The notes beneath the pieces were generated by a model. The model worked only from the letters and a program-made list of their open reading frames with translations, searched no databases and was not told where the DNA came from. The position numbers were made by a program, and so were the translations under genes. Shown here piece by piece: positions 22,296 to 34,323 of a DNA stretch of 64,000 nt. The stretch lies in the NCBI GenBank assembly GCA_029721515.1, contig CM056550.1, positions 11,763,431-11,827,430 on the forward strand, given 5' to 3'. This stretch comes from Synanceia verrucosa (lineage: Eukaryota > Chordata > Actinopteri > Perciformes > Synanceiidae). Numbering within the stretch: position 1 is the first letter of the stretch; each line of letters opens with the position of its first letter.

Positions 22296-22367
22296 TGTGA
22301 TTGCTGGGACTCAAACTCAGGTCAACTGCTTGGAAGGCAGCTATGCTCACCACTATACCACCATCAT
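22296..22367 (-). tRNA. tRNA-Gly(TCC)-like, acceptor degenerate
   Basis: The minus strand keeps GGTGGTATAGTGGTGAGCAT and the anticodon arm GCTGCCTTCCAAGCAG (TCC). The acceptor stem has mismatches and the T-stem one. It is likely a pseudogene or weak gene. Confidence 0.65.
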
Positions 22368-22634
22368 GGGTCAAAAAGACAGTTCACAGTCCACAAAGTC
22401 TTCAATTTTTCTGCACATTGAGACTAAAAAAGTTGCCAAAACATCCTGCCTCATCCCAGAAGGTTCTGACTGACCACAGACCAGTTGCAGTGACTTCACA
22501 CATCATCAAGGGCTCCTGCTCCATCTCCTCAGACCCCAGGTTCACCATGTACTCAATCTACTGTTTGAGTACCAGGAGAGGATGGCGTGAAATGATGTCA
22601 TCCTATAACAATCCAAAAAAATTGAGAAAAGATA

Positions 22635-23670
22635 CACTATATTGCCAAAAGTATTCGCTCGCCCACCCAAATAATCAGAATCAGGTGTTCCAATCACTCC
22701 CATGGCCACAGGTGTATAAAATCAAGCACCTAGGCATGCAGACTGCTTTTACAAACATTTGTGAAAGAATGGGTCGCTCTCAGGAGCTCAGTGAATTCCA
22801 GCGTGGAACTGTGATAGGATGCCACCTGTGCAACAAATCCAGTAGTGAAATTTCCTCTCTCCTAAATATTCCACAGTCAACTGTCAGCTGTATTATAAGA
22901 GGGTGGAAGTGTTTGGGAATGACAGCAACTCAGCCACAAAGTGGTAGGCCACGTAAACTGACGGAGCGGGGTCAGCAGATGCTGAGGCGCATTGTGCGAA
23001 GAGATCACCAACTTTCAATCACTACAGACCTCCAAACTTCATGTGGCCTTCAGATTAGCTCAAGAACAGTGCGCAGAGAGCTTCATGGAATGGGTTTCCA
23101 TGGCTGAGCAGCTGCATCCAAGCCATACATCACCAAGTGCAATGCAAAGCGTCAGATGCAGTGGTGTGAAGCACGCCGCCACTGGACTCTAGAACAGTGG
23201 AGATGTGTTCTCTGGAGTGATGAATCACACTTCTCCATCTGGTAATCTGATGGACGAGTCTGGGTTTGGTGGTTGCCAGGAGAACGATAATTGTCGGACT
23301 GCATTGTGCCAAGTGTAAAGTTTGGTGGAGGGGGGATTATGGTGTGGGGTTGTTTTTCAGGAGCTGGGCTTGGCCCCTTAGTTAAAGTGAAAGGAACTCT
23401 GAATGCTTCAGGGATGAATTAGAGTAGAGACTGAGAGCCAGACCTTCTCATCCAACATCAGTGTGTGACCTCACAAATACGCTTCTGGAAGAATGGTCAA
23501 AATTCCCATAAACACACTCCTAAACCTTGTGGACAGCCTTCTCAGAAGAGCTGTTATAGCTGCAAAGGGTGGACCGATGTCATATTGAATCCTATGGATT
23601 AGGAATGGGATGTCACTTAAGTTCATATGCGAGTCAAGGCAGGTGAGTGAATACTTTTGGCAATACAGTG
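22635..23670 (+). mobile_element. Tc1-type element, defective
   Basis: Bounded by TA (22633-22634, 23671-23672) with inverted ends CACTATATTGCCAAAAGTAT and ATACTTTTGGCAATACAGTG. A transposase frame starts MGRSQELSEFQRG and continues through a helix-turn-helix region (SGRPRKLTERGQQML). It is broken by a stop after GMGFHG, with a WSDES-like first catalytic Asp block downstream. The second Asp and Glu region is missing, so it is immobile unless helped in trans. Confidence 0.85.
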
Positions 23671-23758
23671 TATTTGTTTGAACGAAATAACTTTCCAATG
23701 AAACTTACGATGCATTGTCTACATAGACTGAGCTACTGCTGCTGCTCTAAAACAGTCA

Positions 23759-23830
23759 TTCCCATACCGGGAGTTGAACCCGGGCCACTTGGGTGAAAAC
23801 CAAGGATCCTAACCGCTAGACCATATGGGA
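23759..23830 (-). tRNA. tRNA-Glu(TTC), intact
   Basis: The minus strand reads TCCCATATGGTCTAGCGG...; acceptor TCCCATA/TATGGGA is perfect, anticodon stem CTTGG/CCAAG with TTC, and T-stem CCGGG/CCCGG perfect. TTTT follows within about 10 bases, a Pol III terminator. Best-looking tRNA of the left arm. Confidence 0.92.
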
Positions 23831-24265
23831 CTGATGTGTTAAGGAGCTGCTCACCACCATCACTGCAGAGCAGGTTAGCAGAGAGCTGAGGAGACCTTGT
23901 CCCAACAAGGCAGCCAAACTGGAACAGGATGTGCTCCATCTCCTCAGATGGAGGACTGTTCTCTCCTCTGTCCTGTTCACTCTGTTCACATCCCAAACAG
24001 TTCATCAGCAGGTTTTGAGGGAGGACAGCTTGTTTTATCTTCCTGAGGAAGTAAAGTCTCTGTTGGGTCTTCTCCACTTGGAGAGGTGTGTGGACCAGGT
24101 GAGGTCAGCTCAGATGTGTACTATATATACTGAATGAAGGAAGGAAACTTTGTTTCCTATCTGAAGTATGTTCAAGTCCGTCATTAGTAACAATAACTAT
24201 CAGACTCATCACGCGTAGTATTCAGTGTATGGGCTAATGCTAGCACACTAACAGCTGCTAAGGTA

Positions 24266-24322
24266 GTTTCTGTGGCGCAATCAGCCAGCGTGTTTGGTTT
24301 GGTTTGAGCCCACCCAGGACCG
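24266..24322 (+). pseudogene. tRNA-Asn relic lacking the anticodon arm
   Basis: GTTTCTGTGGCGCAATCAGC then GGTTTGAGCCCACCCAGGAC match the two ends of tRNA-Asn(GTT), but the anticodon and variable region are deleted (57 bases in all). Copies at 48725 and 60789 carry the same deletion. Confidence 0.75.
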
Positions 24323-24550
24323 ATGGTTTATGTGTTTAATAAACCAGCTAAAGTAATGTAAATAGCTAACCTGGTTTGTAAGATCAGGAGCTGGAGTCAG
24401 TAATATTCACTAAATTAGATAACGAAGATTTAGAAAACCTGTTTTAAAATGAAGAGTTACCTTCATCAAAATTATGGAGCAGCTCCTCTAAAGTTTACAG
24501 AGAACCGAGGAAGCTAACTTTGTTAGCAGCTTCATCCAGGTCCTATCAGG

Positions 24551-24660
24551 GGTGGCTGTAGCTCAGTGAGTAGAGTGGTCGCCTTTCAACTCCCCTGCTC
24601 CACAACAAGTTGTTGTGTCCTTGTGTAACATGATCATGATCCTCTAGTTCTTCTTCTAGT
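24551..24660 (+). mobile_element. Fragment of a second tRNA-derived SINE family
   Basis: GGTGGCTGTAGCTCAGTGAG with an A box, then GTTGTGTCCTTGTGTAACA, as in fish SINEs whose tRNA head is followed by a GTGTCCTTG block. It is degraded and lacks a clear B box. Confidence 0.55.
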
Positions 24661-24830
24661 TGAGTACCAGTGATCTTCAGTCAGACCAGGACATGAGGCT
24701 CCACCCTCTCAGTCCAAATATGGTCTCAAAAATACAAACATGACAGCGCTTAATAATTTGAGATGAGGTTACACTATTTATATGGAAACTATTTTAACTT
24801 AAAAACAATATTTTGTAGCACAAATAATTC

Positions 24831-25030
24831 CAGCTCATCACAGCGCACATAGAGACAGACTCGTACTCACATTCACACCTTCGGTCAATTTAAATTAGCC
24901 AATTAACCTAATCTCCATATTTTTGGATGGTGGGAGGAAGCCGGAGTACCTGGAGAGAACCCACGCAGACATGGGGAGAACATGCAAACTCCACACAGAA
25001 AGGCCCTGGGCTCGGAATCAAACACGGTAC
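24831..25030 (-). mobile_element. SINE middle and 5' part (copy 6)
   Basis: Reverse complement of SINE copy 1 from the CAGCTCATCACAG block to the B-box region. It adjoins the hAT fragment that follows. Confidence 0.8.
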
Positions 25031-25351
25031 AACAAGGATCAATTTTTAGTGGCTCATGTGAAAGTGAGAGAGGACACAGAGTGTGGGGAGAGCAGAAAAC
25101 AGAGGAAGTATGAGTCTGATTATTTAAAGTTTGTCTTTTCATGTATTGGTCCTGATGATACTCCACTGACACAGAGTGTTATTAGCAAAGAGCTGCTAGC
25201 TAACGACAGGATGCTACCATGTAAACTTCAGCATCATATTGAAACCATGGATCTCAAGTCTCACCATTCAGAGTGTGACACACATTTTAACCCTTTCACT
25301 CTCTCACCTGCCACACCTGCTATTTCTCACAAAAGGAAATTTATTTTGTAA
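25031..25351 (+). pseudogene. hAT-derived transposase fragment of the ZBED5/FAM200 type
   Basis: An open frame with RKYESDYLKFVFSCIG, then ISKELLANDRMLPCKLQHHIE, which follows the zinc-binding N-terminal pattern of ZBED5/FAM200-like domesticated hAT proteins (YLKFGF..., LAN..M.PSKL..H). The zinc ligands are damaged: both expected Cys positions are Ser here, and copies at 47683 and 59747 keep only the first. It ends at TAA 25349-25351. Not functional as a zinc finger. Confidence 0.65.
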
Positions 25352-25784
25352 CTCTGACCAAGTTACACCACTATATGAGCAGTGGGATGTGTAGCAAGAT
25401 GTTCTGGGCATCACAGAGCTCGTCAGGAGCTTGGCACGCTCCAGCCAATCAGAAAACAACATACTGTATCTGGCTAAGATATGGGTGATCATTTTAAGTG
25501 TAGACCAGCATTAATGTGGGATAATGTTGGATGAGTGAACATGTTCGTAACAGTTAAATAGTGTTTTCTCGAAGGTGATTTTTTTTAAAAAATATTTTTA
25601 TTGTGTTCAAAAAAGGTCTTTAAAAACACAAAGATGTTAAAATGTTAATGTTAAAAATATGATGAAGAACATACAAACATGTTAGAGATGTTTTAAAAAG
25701 GGGTGGGGCACAGGTGCTTTTGAGTTCTCTTAGGGGAGGCTCACTATCCCACACTTTGAAAACCTCTGATTTAGATAATACTAC

Positions 25785-25893
25785 CTGAGCACAGATCTTC
25801 TATAGTGACACATGGAAACAGATGATTGGTTGAACTCTTTACAAACAGGTGAACAAAGTCTGTCTTGGGTTTCAGCCCACTCACCATGACAAG
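25785..25893 (-). other. Possible 109-base exon (low confidence)
   Basis: Minus-strand segment bounded by CTCTGCAG and CAG|GTAGT, open for about 36 codons (contains GLKPKTDFVHLFVKSS). It is preserved as open at 59207-59315, but the 47 kb copy has a frameshift and a lost donor. Product not recognised. Confidence 0.25.
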
Positions 25894-25989
25894 CTGCAGA
25901 GAGCAAAATAAAAAAATAAAATAACAAAAAAACCAAGCACAGCTATAGACACACATAAATATAAGTAAATGCTAGTGCTGTCAAGAGAT

Positions 25990-26480
25990 TAAAATTAAGA
26001 GATTACTTGAACACATCTGGGGCTTTAACTACAGAGCCAATCAGATGCCGTCACTGGGGGACAGCTGTGTTGTGATTGGTTAAGAGTCTGCACGTGCCAG
26101 ACTTATCATTTCATAAACTACTAGTGTTACTACTACTGTTTTACAGAACAAGAAAATTAAAGGAAAGTGACTGACATTACACCAGCTTTTAACAAATGGC
26201 TAATTACTGTTTTATAACTTTCACCAATGAAATAAGTTAAATAGCCTGCTTAATCGTATATATTTCACTTACTTGATGTTTCTATATAACCCAAGAATGT
26301 CAAAAATGAAAGACCAGTAACAGCTGTTAGCTCTGTAACGTTGTAGAGTAGGAGTTAGCTTAATTAACATAAGTGATGCTCGATTGATTTAGTGATTTAG
26401 CCTAGCAACGGACTGAACCAATCAGATGCCGTCACGGGGGGCAGCTGTGTTATGATAGGTTAAGGGTCTATGGTGGGTGG
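25990..26480. repeat. Dispersed repeat (same family as 10970)
   Basis: Shares the CACATCTGGGGCTTTAAC and CCAATCAGATGCCGTCAC blocks and the downstream order with 10970-11354, followed by a second CCAATCAGATGCCGTCAC half at about 26420. Confidence 0.75.
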
Positions 26481-26702
26481 ATAGTGTCAATTTAAAGATG
26501 AGAAGGAGAAGGAGCAGCCTACCCTACGTCGCCGTCTGACCATGTGGATTTTTGAATGGGGAGTGAATGGGACAAGATAGCGGCGACTTCACGGCGAGTG
26601 CATTGAAAGGACGTATATCGACGGCGACGTGACAACAGCGTATGTTAGAATTACTAACAAAATAAACGTGTGAACCACGTCGTCAACAAAGCACGTTGTC
26701 AC

Positions 26703-29304
26703 TAGGGCTGCCATGATTAGTCGACTAGTCACGATTATGTAGACTATTAAAATTGTCGACGACTAATTTAAAAGTCGACACGTCGTTTTTCTTTTTTTTT
26801 TTTTAACTTTGTTTTTTTCTCAAAACTGCTGCAGCACTTCCTTCCACTTCCGCGTCTGCCTTTCTGTCCTTGACACATATGCGCAGTACTGATAATCGGG
26901 ATCAGCCGTGATGTCACCCGATGGGCTCTGGTGTCATGACTACCCGGCAACGGAGCTCAAAAGTGTGGCAGCATTTTAAAAAAACCAAAGAGAAAATCTG
27001 CAAAGCAGAACTTGCCTTCCACGGCAGCACAACTACGATGCATGAGCATCTGAAAAGGAAGCACGAAGAGGGACTGTCGTCTCGGTAAGATAACTGGCTA
27101 GTTAGCTGCTAACATTAGCGTAAATAGAGAGTTAACTTGCTCGTATTGATAGCTGTAAACGTTAACATTAGCGGTGAGGATTTTATTCATTAGCCTTAGA
27201 ACACACATTTCATATGTTTTCTGTGGCGTTTTAACAGTGATGTATTTGAATAGGAAATGTGGTTATGCTAATGTTTTCAAACGTTATGTTTCAGTGCTAA
27301 AAAAGTATGTTCTTCAAAGGACGGCTTCGTTACAAAGCCAGCTACATGCACACCTCAGCAAGCAAATGTCCTGACCGAGTCCATACTGAATATGTTGGTG
27401 ACGGACATGAGACCCCTGTCCATGGTGGACGATGAAGGGTTTAAAGAGATGATCAAACAGTTCAACTCGGATTATCATGACAACTACCTACCAGGCAGAT
27501 ATATTAAAATGTACTGCCAAAGCAACAGTAACACAGTAAAATAAATAAATGATTAAATGATTTAATAAACAAGCAGCATTCAAAGACATAAGAATCAAAA
27601 GATCATAGAGCGCTCACTCTCTCTCACAGCAATTAAGAATTTTACAAATGTCATGATGAAATAATATGAAGAACTTGTTGACTGAGCAACCAATAAATTA
27701 ATCTTGGTTAAGGCACTTTTTACTGGTTTACTTGTTGAATGTTTAATATTTATCCTACTTCACTGAATCTGATAACTGAAGTATTGAAGTTGTAAATAAA
27801 TTTAAAGCTTTATGCATAAACTGACAAATATTGTTAATAATGAAAAAATACTGTATATAATTTTATTCCTAATGCTTACTATTCTTCCAAATCATCTCAT
27901 GTCTTTAAGGTAAAGGAGACTCTCAGGGGCGTCAAAAGTTTCCTCACTCTGACTGTTGATGTGTGGACCAACAGAGGCTTACCTTGGTGTGTCTCGCCAT
28001 TTCCTGAGTGACAATTGGAAGATGAAGACCTTCAACCTTTCCACCATTCCTCTTGAGGAGAGGCATACTGGTGCACATATAATGACATGGATGGAAGAGA
28101 CATCTTGCCCACCAAAATAAAAGCAGAAGTTTATGACAGTGGCTCAAATATGGTGGCAGCAATGTGACTGCTTGAAGAAAAACATGGATGGGCCTCTATC
28201 CGCTGTGCTGGACACACTCCAGCTCATAGTCAACACTGCTCTCAAAAAAACCACCATCAGCAGAGCACTAGGCGCTGCCAGGCAGCTAGTGGAGCACTTT
28301 ATGAGAAGCGAGCTGGCTAGTACAAAGCTCAGGATGAAACAGAAGCAAATGAATGTTAAGAAAAATGCACTGATCCAGGATGTCAGTACAAGATGGACAG
28401 TACATTTCATATGATAGACAGACTCCTTGAACAGTGCTGGCCTCTCACTGCCACGCTCTCAGATCCCGAGGTAACGCCAAGGGGGAAACACTACTTTGAC
28501 TTGAAGCCAGAGCAGTAGGAGCTGCTTGAAGAACTGAAGCAAGGGTTGGCACCTTTTGAGACTGCTACTGTTTACCTTAGTGGACAGCAGTACACAACCA
28601 TTTCAGGTCTTCCACAGGTGGTCAAAGGGCTGACACGGGCTGTACACCAAAGCCAGTTTGAGACAAGCTCAGGAAAAGCTTTCATTACCAGTGCAGAAGA
28701 GGGGATAACACAGAGATGGGGGAGTATTTGCTGCATATCTCAGCAGACAAAGAAAATCCAGTTATTCTTGCAGCTTTGGACCCCAGATACAGAAGGCTGA
28801 AGTTTTTGACTCCTGAAGATGTTGTTATATTTGTTGTTATCTTGAGTCAGTGAGACCAAAACTTCATTATTGTGAATAATTCCTTAGTTTCAGATGCCTA
28901 CCTTGTTTTATTCAAATGTAGCTATGTTTGATGCCAGAGACAAATGAAGTAAAGAAAAACCTTAAAAAAAAAAAAAGGTATTTATTTTTGTGTTGTTTAG
29001 GCCAGTGCCTTATCCTTATTTTATGCACTTTATGCTACACAGTTAAAGAATTGTTTGTGCTACAAACTGCATATTTCATTAAAGGTTTAATGAATTATCA
29101 TCTTAATTGTCTTTATTTTTAGTTAGCATATACCTTAAACACTTCAAGCTGAAAACTAATGATGGTTATATAAGAGCAGCTGCATGCTGGTGTGATAAGC
29201 TGTATGTTTGACACTCAATTTAAGTATGACCCGATTAGTCGACTGATCGAAAAAAATAATCGGTGATTAGTCGATTATCAAAATAATCGTTTGTGGCAGC
29301 CTTA
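26703..29304 (+). mobile_element. hAT transposon with BED zinc finger, decayed
   Basis: Ends TAGGGCTGCCATGATTAG and GTGGCAGCCTTA with subterminal GTCGACTA/TAGTCGA blocks. A coding block at 26936-27084 (donor GTAAGA) has a BED-finger layout: WQHFKKTKEKICKAELAFHG then HEHLKRKH. Later blocks at about 27297-27530 (DMRPLSMVDDEGFKEMI) and 27910-28800 (TVDVWTN, LIQDVSTRW) follow the ZBED/hAT transposase order. Frames are broken. Target duplication not evident. Confidence 0.85.
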
Positions 29305-29471
29305 CGAACATTAGACTACATTCAGTGTAACAGTTCCATTGAACTGTCAGTTGAATTGAAGAATAGAATTATCTGTTTTCACAGTCACAGTTACAGGTCA
29401 CAGCAAGGACTTTATAGTCACTAAGGTCACTTTCACACTGTCCTCGTTTGGTCCATTTAAAGCGGACAAAA

Positions 29472-29473
<2 letters not shown>

Positions 29474-29520
<47 letters not shown>
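29474..29520. repeat. (AT)n microsatellite
   Basis: Uninterrupted TA units; the mirror tract is at 43784. Confidence 0.95.
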
Positions 29521-29522
<2 letters not shown>

Positions 29523-29742
29523 GATAAGTTTATTTTACAAACTATAACCAGACTACTACTGTAAAAGAAAATAATTAATAATAAATGATTAATTTGACAA
29601 ACTAAATGACCAGACTACTAACAGAAATAATAAAATAGAAAATAGAAAATAACGGAATGCAGGAAGAATTGGCCCCTGTGGCCATCAACACACATACGGT
29701 TAAGGCACTGCCACCTACTTCGTGGCATCTCTAACCAAGTTT

Positions 29743-30060
29743 TACCGGGTTCGAATTCCGGGCCCGGGACCTTTCTGTGTGGAGTTTGCATGTTCTCCCC
29801 ATGTCTGCGTGGGTTCTCTCCGGGTACTCTGGCTTCCTCCCACCATCCAAAAACATGCATGGGGATTAGGTTAATTGGCTAATTTAAATTGACCGTAGGT
29901 GTGAATGTGAGTGTGAGTGGTTGTCTGTCTCTATGTGTCCTGCGATGAGGTGGCGACTTGTCCAGGGTGTACCCTGCCTTCCACCCTAAGACAGCTGGGA
30001 TAGGCTCCAGCCCCCCCGCGACCCTATGAGGATAAGTGGTAGATAATGGATGGATGGATG
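29743..30060 (+). mobile_element. SINE lacking its A-box head (copy 7)
   Basis: From the B box (GGGTTCGAATTCCGGG) through the body to the GGATGGATGG tail. Mirror copy at 43255. Confidence 0.88.
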
Positions 30061-30608
30061 GAATGCAGGAAGATTGATGGATGAATAAATGGTATTAATT
30101 CAATGTGACCATGATAGAATGAATGATAAAATAAAGGAAAGATGGATGAACAAATGATTAATTATTTCAGTGTGACCAGTTAGATTCAGTGATTGATATC
30201 TATGAACCACATTAAGAGTTGTACTGTTTATTATTCAGTATTATTAAGTTCTCTAGATAAACTCTAAATTTGGCCAGTTAATTTAGTATCTAATCATCAA
30301 ACTCTTTAATATGTGAAGATGTACAGTAGGTGTATCATATCACTGCTCGTAGATAGATGGAAGGTGTTGAGCAGTGAGGAGTGGCTGCAGGTTCTGTCTG
30401 GACCTCGGGTGTTTGGATCTGCTGGATCCCATGGAGGCGACTTCAGCTTGAGTCGCTTCATCGCTGGTCTCTCTCTCTCTCTGACATCGGTGGTCATCTT
30501 TGGAAATCTGTGGACATCTCTGGACAGCTTTGGTTGACATGACTCGGCATGAATTGTTTCCATGTCAATCTGTCAGTCTCTGAGTAGTGAGTCATTGTAC
30601 CCTTCAAC

Positions 30609-30639
<31 letters not shown>

Positions 30640-31204
30640 CTTGTAGTCCTTCGATGTTTCTGAGGAATGAATTTTCCCAGTATTGTGGATCCTTGGCTCA
30701 AAGAAGAACCCCAGTGCTCCTTTGATGTTTTTTTTCCTCTCAACCATATTCACACCACTATTTTATATCAGTGCTGACACACCAGGACAATTTTATGGGG
30801 CTCCACTTTGTGCTGTCCTCACGACACGTGACTATGTGAAGCTAGACAGCCAGCGAACTAATGAAGAAACTCTGCACACAAGGCGTTCTTTTCTTGCTTT
30901 TATGGAGGTCTCTTGTAGTAAACAAGTTAATGTAACTGAAAGATACAGAAAAAATATACATTTCACTGTGCACTGAGCACCATTGTGCAAAATACAGGTA
31001 GCTAGCTTATTTATGCTAAACACAACATAGATAGCTGTATCAACAATCACCCGTTTACATTGAGTTTTCAAATAAAATATAATTGTGACCTCAAACTAAT
31101 GTCTCTGAACATACAAATACTTACAAAGACGAAAGTTTCCCAAGGTTCAAACGTTTAGAACACATTCAGCGTATTTATGAGTCATTCTCAGACTTAATGT
31201 TTAC
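30061..31204. other. Arm sequence without recognised genes
   Basis: Mirrored at 42111-43254. Contains CT-rich and (GT)n tracts (30610-30637) and short open frames. None shows a domain. Confidence 0.5.
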
Positions 31205-32807
31205 AGTCATGGAAAAAATTATTAGACCACCCTTGTTTTCTTCAATTTCTTGTTCATTCTAATATCTGGTAGCACTAAACGTATAATACAATGAACACAA
31301 CAAAAAATGCAGCTGGTCACATAATACTTTATGTCCTATTTGACATTCTTAAGCTTAATTGATTCCCAGGGTATGTAAGAGGCCATTTCATGTCACAAGC
31401 AGCACTGCACATGCAAAGGCCTAGAGTGGTTTCCTGCTTACATTCAAGCCGTAGCACAACTCAGAAGTTGTCAGCTCTCACATAATGCCTAAAACAAAAG
31501 AATTATGTGAAGCAACAAAGGCAGCCATCTTGGCACTGCTGGAAATTGGCATGAGTGAGAGACAGGTAGCGAAAAACTGAAGATCTCCAAGACAGCCGTT
31601 CATTTCCAACAAAAAAAACAAGCTGAACATGGCACTACCAAATTGCTACCTGGCCGTGGCAGGAAACGTCTTTCTACCCCACGAGATGACCGTGCACTCA
31701 TCCGTTCCTGTGTCAGGAATCGTCGTCAGACCTCCAGGGACCTTAAAAATGAGTGGGCACTGTCGAGAAATGTGACTTGCTCGGCAAGGACAGTTCGAAA
31801 CCGACTTGTTGAAGCTAGTTTGAAGTCACACAGAGCACGCAAGAAGCCCTTCATCAATGAAAGGCAGAGGAAGGCCCGGTTACTCTTTGCTCGAGACCAC
31901 AAGGATTGGACTGTTGATGATTGGGCTAAGGTTCTCTTCAGTGATGAATCCAATTTTGAATTGATGCCCACTCCAGCCAACTTACTGGTTAGGAGGAAGC
32001 CTGGAGAAGCTTACAACCCAGACTGTCTTGCCCCTACAGTAAAACATGGGTGTGGATCAGTCATGATCTGGGGCTGTTTCAGTCTGAGTGGAACAGGGCA
32101 AATGCAATTGTGTGAAGGCCGAATGAACCAGGTCAAGTACAGGACTACCCTTGAAAACAGTCTTCTTCCATCAGCTGGAAAACTCTTTCCTGCCTCGAAT
32201 GACTGGATTTTCCAACAAGACAATGCCCCTTGCCACACGGCAAGGTCAGTTAAAGCCTGGATGGAGAACCACAACATTCGCACCATGCCTTGGCCTGCTC
32301 AATCACCAGATCTTAATCCAATTGAAAACCTGTGGAAAATCATCAAGCTCAAAATGGAGAACCACAAGCCCAAAAACAAAGAAAATTTGTTTGAATTTGT
32401 CCAACAGGAATGGGCTGCTGTGACAGCAGAACAATGTCAGAAGCTGGTGGAGAGCATGCCAAGACGCATGGCTGCAGTCATCAAAAACAATGGTTATGCA
32501 ATCAAGTATTAACTCTTGTGTGTATCATGTGTTTAAAGCAAACAGAAAAGAAAACATGGAATGCTTAAAAGTAGTGTTTTTGGCGGTACAATGCCATAGC
32601 TATTGATGTAAGAATTTAAGTAATTTTGGTTATTATCAAGAAAACCATGGAAAATGAATAATCCTTAGTTCTTAAATTAAACTCTCATGAGCTATTTTTG
32701 TTGTTATCATTATAATTGTCCAAACAAATGTACCTTTAGTTGAGCCAGGCATTAAAATTAACAAGAAATTGAAGAAAACAAGGGTGGTCTAATAATTTTT
32801 TCCATGA

Positions 32808-32810
<3 letters not shown>
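31205..32810 (+). mobile_element. Tc1-family element (DD34E), near complete
   Basis: Inverted ends CAGTCATGGAAAAAATTATT and AATAATTTTTTCCATGACTG, flanked by TA (31203-31204, 32811-32812). Encodes a transposase (31643-32512) with an upstream frameshift. Confidence 0.92.
31484..32512 (+). pseudogene. Tc1 transposase, one frameshift before an otherwise open DDE domain
   Basis: A cut-and-paste transposase that would bind the inverted ends and integrate at TA. The start at 31484 (MPKTKELCEATKAA) opens the first helix-turn-helix and stops after RQVAKN through loss of one A. From 31643 a 289-residue frame is open, carrying the second DNA-binding helix region (GRGRKRLST), the first Asp in LFSDESNFEL, the second Asp in FQQDNAPCH and the Glu in PDLNPIENLW. 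The mirror copy at 40804-41829 has the extra A here but several other frameshifts. The protein is recent but not made whole from this copy. Confidence 0.88.
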
Positions 32811-32860
<50 letters not shown>

Positions 32861-32864
32861 CTTA

Positions 32865-32914
<50 letters not shown>
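32811..32914. repeat. (TA)n tract at the inner end of the left arm
   Basis: Begins directly at the Tc1 target TA and runs about 100 bases with one short interruption. It is not mirrored on the right side. Confidence 0.9.
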
Positions 32915-32919
<5 letters not shown>

Positions 32920-33050
32920 CGATAGCAATATACAGTATATCGCACATTAGAGATCAATATTAATGAAAAATATGGTTGATATAGCGATCAATATTTTCAC
33001 AGAACTTCACTGCAAGAAACTAATGTGACTCTCGCCAGCTGGATGTCGTT

Positions 33051-33212
33051 CACAGCAAGAAGGTACCGGGTTCGATTCCCGGCCCTGGGGCCTTACTGTG
33101 TTCTCTCAGGATACTCTGACTTCCTCCCACCATCCAAAAACATACATGGGGATTAGGTTAATTGGCTAATTTAAATTGACCGTAGGTGTGAATGTGAGTG
33201 TGAGTGGTTGTC
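33051..33212 (+). mobile_element. SINE fragment (copy 8)
   Basis: Covers CACAGCAAGAAGGTACC, the B box GGGTTCGATTCCC and the body to GAGTGGTTGTCT, with a deletion. It runs straight into the minisatellite. Confidence 0.85.
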
Positions 33213-33833
33213 TCAACATAAGAGAGTGACTAAGGCATCATGTATACAACATAAGAGAGTAACTAAGGCATCATGTATACAACATAAGAGAATAACTAAG
33301 GTCTCAAACATACAACATAAGAGAGTAACTAAGGCATCATGTATACAACATAAGAGAATAACTAAGGCGTCATGTATACAACATAAGAGAATAACTAAGG
33401 TCTCAAACATACAACATAAGAGAATAACTAGGGATCACATATACAACATAAGAGAATAACTGAGGCATCATATATACAACATAAGAGAATAACTAAGGCA
33501 TCATGTATACAACATAAGAGAGTAACTAAGGCATCATGTATACAACATAAGAGAATAACTAAGGTCTCAAACATACAACATAAGAGAATAACTAGGGATC
33601 ACATATACAACATAAGAGAATAACTGAGGCATCATATATACAACATAAGAGAATAACTAAGGCATCATGTATACAACATAAGAGAGTAACTAAGGCATCA
33701 TGTATACAACATAAGAGAATAACTAAGGCATCATGTATACAACATAAGAGAATAACTGAGGCGTCATGTATACAACATAAGAGAGTAACTAAGGCGTCAT
33801 GTATACAACATAAGAGAATAACTAAGGCGTCGA
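33213..33833 (+). repeat. 33-bp minisatellite, about 19 units
   Basis: Unit about ACATAAGAGAGTAACTAAGG followed by CATCATGTATACA, with three recurring variants (CATCATGTATAC, TCTCAAACATAC, GATCACATATAC). A higher-order block repeats (33375-33495 vs 33558-33675). Because 33 is divisible by three, both strands stay open; these frames are repeat artefacts. Confidence 0.95.
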
Positions 33834-34124
33834 CCGAAGTCTCTCCGGTGACCAATAGGCCAGCTGATCAGCGACAACCCATCTCGCTCTCGTTCCACCC
33901 TGCCGACAGGCTTAACCTCCAGTCTGGACTGTGAATCCGAGAAGCACCAGAGCCCACTAAGCTGCCTTCTGGACCTGCCTGGAACCAGGAAAACCTGCAC
34001 AAAGTAGGACGCTTCGGACTTTTTCTGATTCTTGAGTTGGTGTCAATCAAACTAAAATATCCACTTAATTTTTAACAGTAACAGCGAATTACCTCTAGAA
34101 AAGAATTAACTTCTTCCCTTAGCA

Positions 34125-34158
<34 letters not shown>

Positions 34159-34323
34159 GAAACAAATGCATCAAATTCCTGATTCAGAGTTTTATGATCT
34201 TATGATATCGTACTGATCGATCAAATAAGCTTAAACCTTTGATAAAAAGAGATGGTTCCCCTGATTCAATAATAATTAATAGTTAGTTCTGTTATTGATA
34301 ATTGATAATTGATAATTCATTTA
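33834..34323. other. No gene recognised; (CA)n at 34127-34154
   Basis: GC-richer 230 bases after the minisatellite, then a (CA)n tract and AT-rich DNA. No domain or splice pattern. Confidence 0.4.

Larger units (their letters stand above)
20160..32810 (+). repeat. Left arm of the large inverted repeat
   Basis: Every element here reappears in reverse order and orientation at 40507-53210; paired coordinates sum to about 72,900-73,370. Examples: tRNA-Ala 22102/50739, tRNA-Glu 23759/49219, hAT 26703/44008, Tc1 31205/40507. Arms differ by substitutions and indels. Confidence 0.9.

Noticed and set aside
24903..25172. Minus-strand frame containing SINE plus hAT antisense sequence
   Set aside because: Runs through a SINE and the antisense of the ZBED5-like fragment; a shadow, not a gene.
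33208..33855. Long open frames on both strands over the minisatellite
   Set aside because: Explained by the 33-bp period, which keeps any stop-free unit open; not genes.
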